A stretch of DNA of 64,000 nt, taken from NCBI RefSeq assembly GCF_009498525.1, contig NZ_QSNT01000011.1:28634-92633 (forward strand). The letters are read 5' to 3'. The first letter of the stretch is position 1; every line of letters begins with the position of its first letter. This DNA is from Rhizobium sp. ICMP 5592 (GTDB taxonomy: Bacteria > Pseudomonadota > Alphaproteobacteria > Rhizobiales > Rhizobiaceae). The translations under genes and the position numbers were made by a program. Positions 63,445 to 64,000 of the stretch are shown here, piece after piece. Under the pieces are notes generated by a model. The model was not told the origin of the DNA and searched no databases. It saw nothing but the letters and a program-made list of their open reading frames with translations.

Positions 63445-63736
63445 CTGTCCTTCGACCCATTTCGGGCTCCGCTCACCTTCGGTGATGACACCGTATTCTT
63501 ACTCAAACTTCTTGGCGGCCTCGGCAAAGGTGGTTTCCGTTTTGAGGATACCCGCCGCCAGCTTCCCGCGCAGGCCGAGATACCAATCTTCGGCAAAAGC
63601 CTTGGCTTGTTCGAGCCCGGTTTCCTTGGTGCTGGCAACGGTGCTGGCGGCCTTTGAGGGACGCCGAGCAATGCCATGTCAGCCCCCCGCGCCGGTAGAC
63701 GTTGACCTTTCCCCCGAGGATTTCGTGGCTCGCCAT
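63445..63736 (-). pseudogene. Tyrosine-type integrase, N-terminal remnant
   Basis: The start ASHEILGGKVNVYRRGGLTWHCSASLKGRQHR and, after a one-base shift near 63640, STKETGLEQAKAFAEDWYLGLRGKL...TFAEAAKKFE match the N-terminal arm of phage-type integrases. A TAA (63499-63501) then interrupts the frame and the sequence continues EYGVITEGERSPKWVEGQ before the homology ends. It lies next to tRNA-fMet, the likely integration site. The catalytic domain is missing. Confidence 0.7.
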
Positions 63737-63760
63737 ACCCGCCCCCTGTTCATTTTCCGT

Positions 63761-63812
63761 TTTCGATATGGGAACAGGGAATCACGTTTCGATATGGGAA
63801 CAGGGAATCACG
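63761..63812. repeat. 26-bp tandem duplication
   Basis: Two exact copies (63761-63786 and 63787-63812) of a unit beginning tttcgatatgg and ending aatcacg. An upstream ccctgttc (63744-63751) is the inverse of the gaacaggg inside each unit. Confidence 0.9.
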
Positions 63813-63875
63813 ACATCAAGCACCCGTCAAATCAGGGAAGGCCGTTTGTGCTAGCTGTGTGCTAGGTCCAAAACG

Positions 63876-63908
63876 CACGAAAGCCCTCCTTGAGGGAGGG
63901 CTTTCGTG
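63876..63908. terminator. Strong hairpin before tRNA-fMet
   Basis: A perfect 14-bp stem (cacgaaagccctcc / ggagggctttcgtg) with a 5-base loop. It lies downstream of the tRNA on the minus strand and probably ends its transcript. Confidence 0.7.
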
Positions 63909-63928
63909 ATGATATTATTCGTAAATTT

Positions 63929-64000
<72 letters not shown>

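Noticed and set aside
63237..63900. Possibility that the 3' end of the island holds an intact mobile element or CRISPR array
   Set aside because: Only two repeat units of 26 bp occur, with no spacers, and the integrase and methyltransferase pieces are broken.

Overview
The window is a GC-rich chromosomal segment from a Rhizobiales bacterium, most likely Rhizobium/Agrobacterium-like. Three things support this. The gene order is rhizobial (pheA fragment, nudC-HIT-ffs-dnaX-ybaB-recR; rimP-nusA-ylxR-infB-rbfA-truB-rpsO-pnp; fabA-fabB-fabI divergent from irr; TIGR02300-aroA-cmk-rpsA). AroA is CP4-like (class II). Rhizobial intergenic palindromic repeats are also present. Most of the window is conserved core genome with normal operon architecture (4-base stop/start overlaps, intrinsic terminators, divergent regulators).

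Layout. 1-9.2 kb: end of pheA, a small regulator/VOC region, nudC and HIT, the SRP RNA, dnaX, ybaB, an Lrp regulator divergent from a small hydrolase, recR and an MltB-type transglycosylase. 9.3-20.6 kb: the translation/RNA-metabolism cluster rimP to pnp and an RsmC-like methyltransferase. 20.6-26.5 kb: an ECF42-type sigma factor with its DGPF/YCII partner, a GNAT enzyme, unsaturated fatty-acid synthesis genes and irr. 26.5-30.7 kb: membrane and hypothetical genes, a tRNA-Ala and the FYDLN acid protein. 30.9-37.4 kb: aroA, cmk, rpsA, a low-complexity hypothetical gene and an RNase D-like exonuclease. 37.5-41.3 kb: a MerR+XRE+cupin regulator divergent from gabT-gabD. 41.4-43.6 kb: a PPP-type phosphatase and copC-copD; copC has no standard start codon. 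43.6-51.8 kb: a sugar ABC importer with an AraC regulator, a sugar isomerase and a fused Gfo/Idh/MocA-aldo/keto reductase. 51.9-53.9 kb: ogt and a flavin amine oxidase. 55.2-58.5 kb: a membrane-fusion protein plus processive GT2 synthase resembling bgsB-bgsA (mixed-linkage beta-glucan).

58.5-64.0 kb is an accessory island that ends at an initiator tRNA-Met. It holds an IS6-family transposase remnant and a tightly packed four-gene operon: winged-HTH protein, AbiEii-like nucleotidyltransferase, PP2C-like phosphatase, HEXXH metallopeptidase. A 30-bp near-perfect palindrome precedes the operon. Farther along are a chimeric YiiX/ParE-like frame, a ParD/RelE toxin-antitoxin pair, and broken pieces of a DNA methyltransferase and a tyrosine integrase beside the tRNA. 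The four-gene operon is the best candidate for an undescribed system, probably phage defence or a toxin-antitoxin/signalling module. Its nucleotidyltransferase and phosphatase genes each carry one apparent one-base deletion, and in both cases the deletion is in a short G run followed by A. Restoring one G to each repairs both reading frames completely. That coincidence could be gene decay, phase switching or sequencing error, and needs raw-read inspection.
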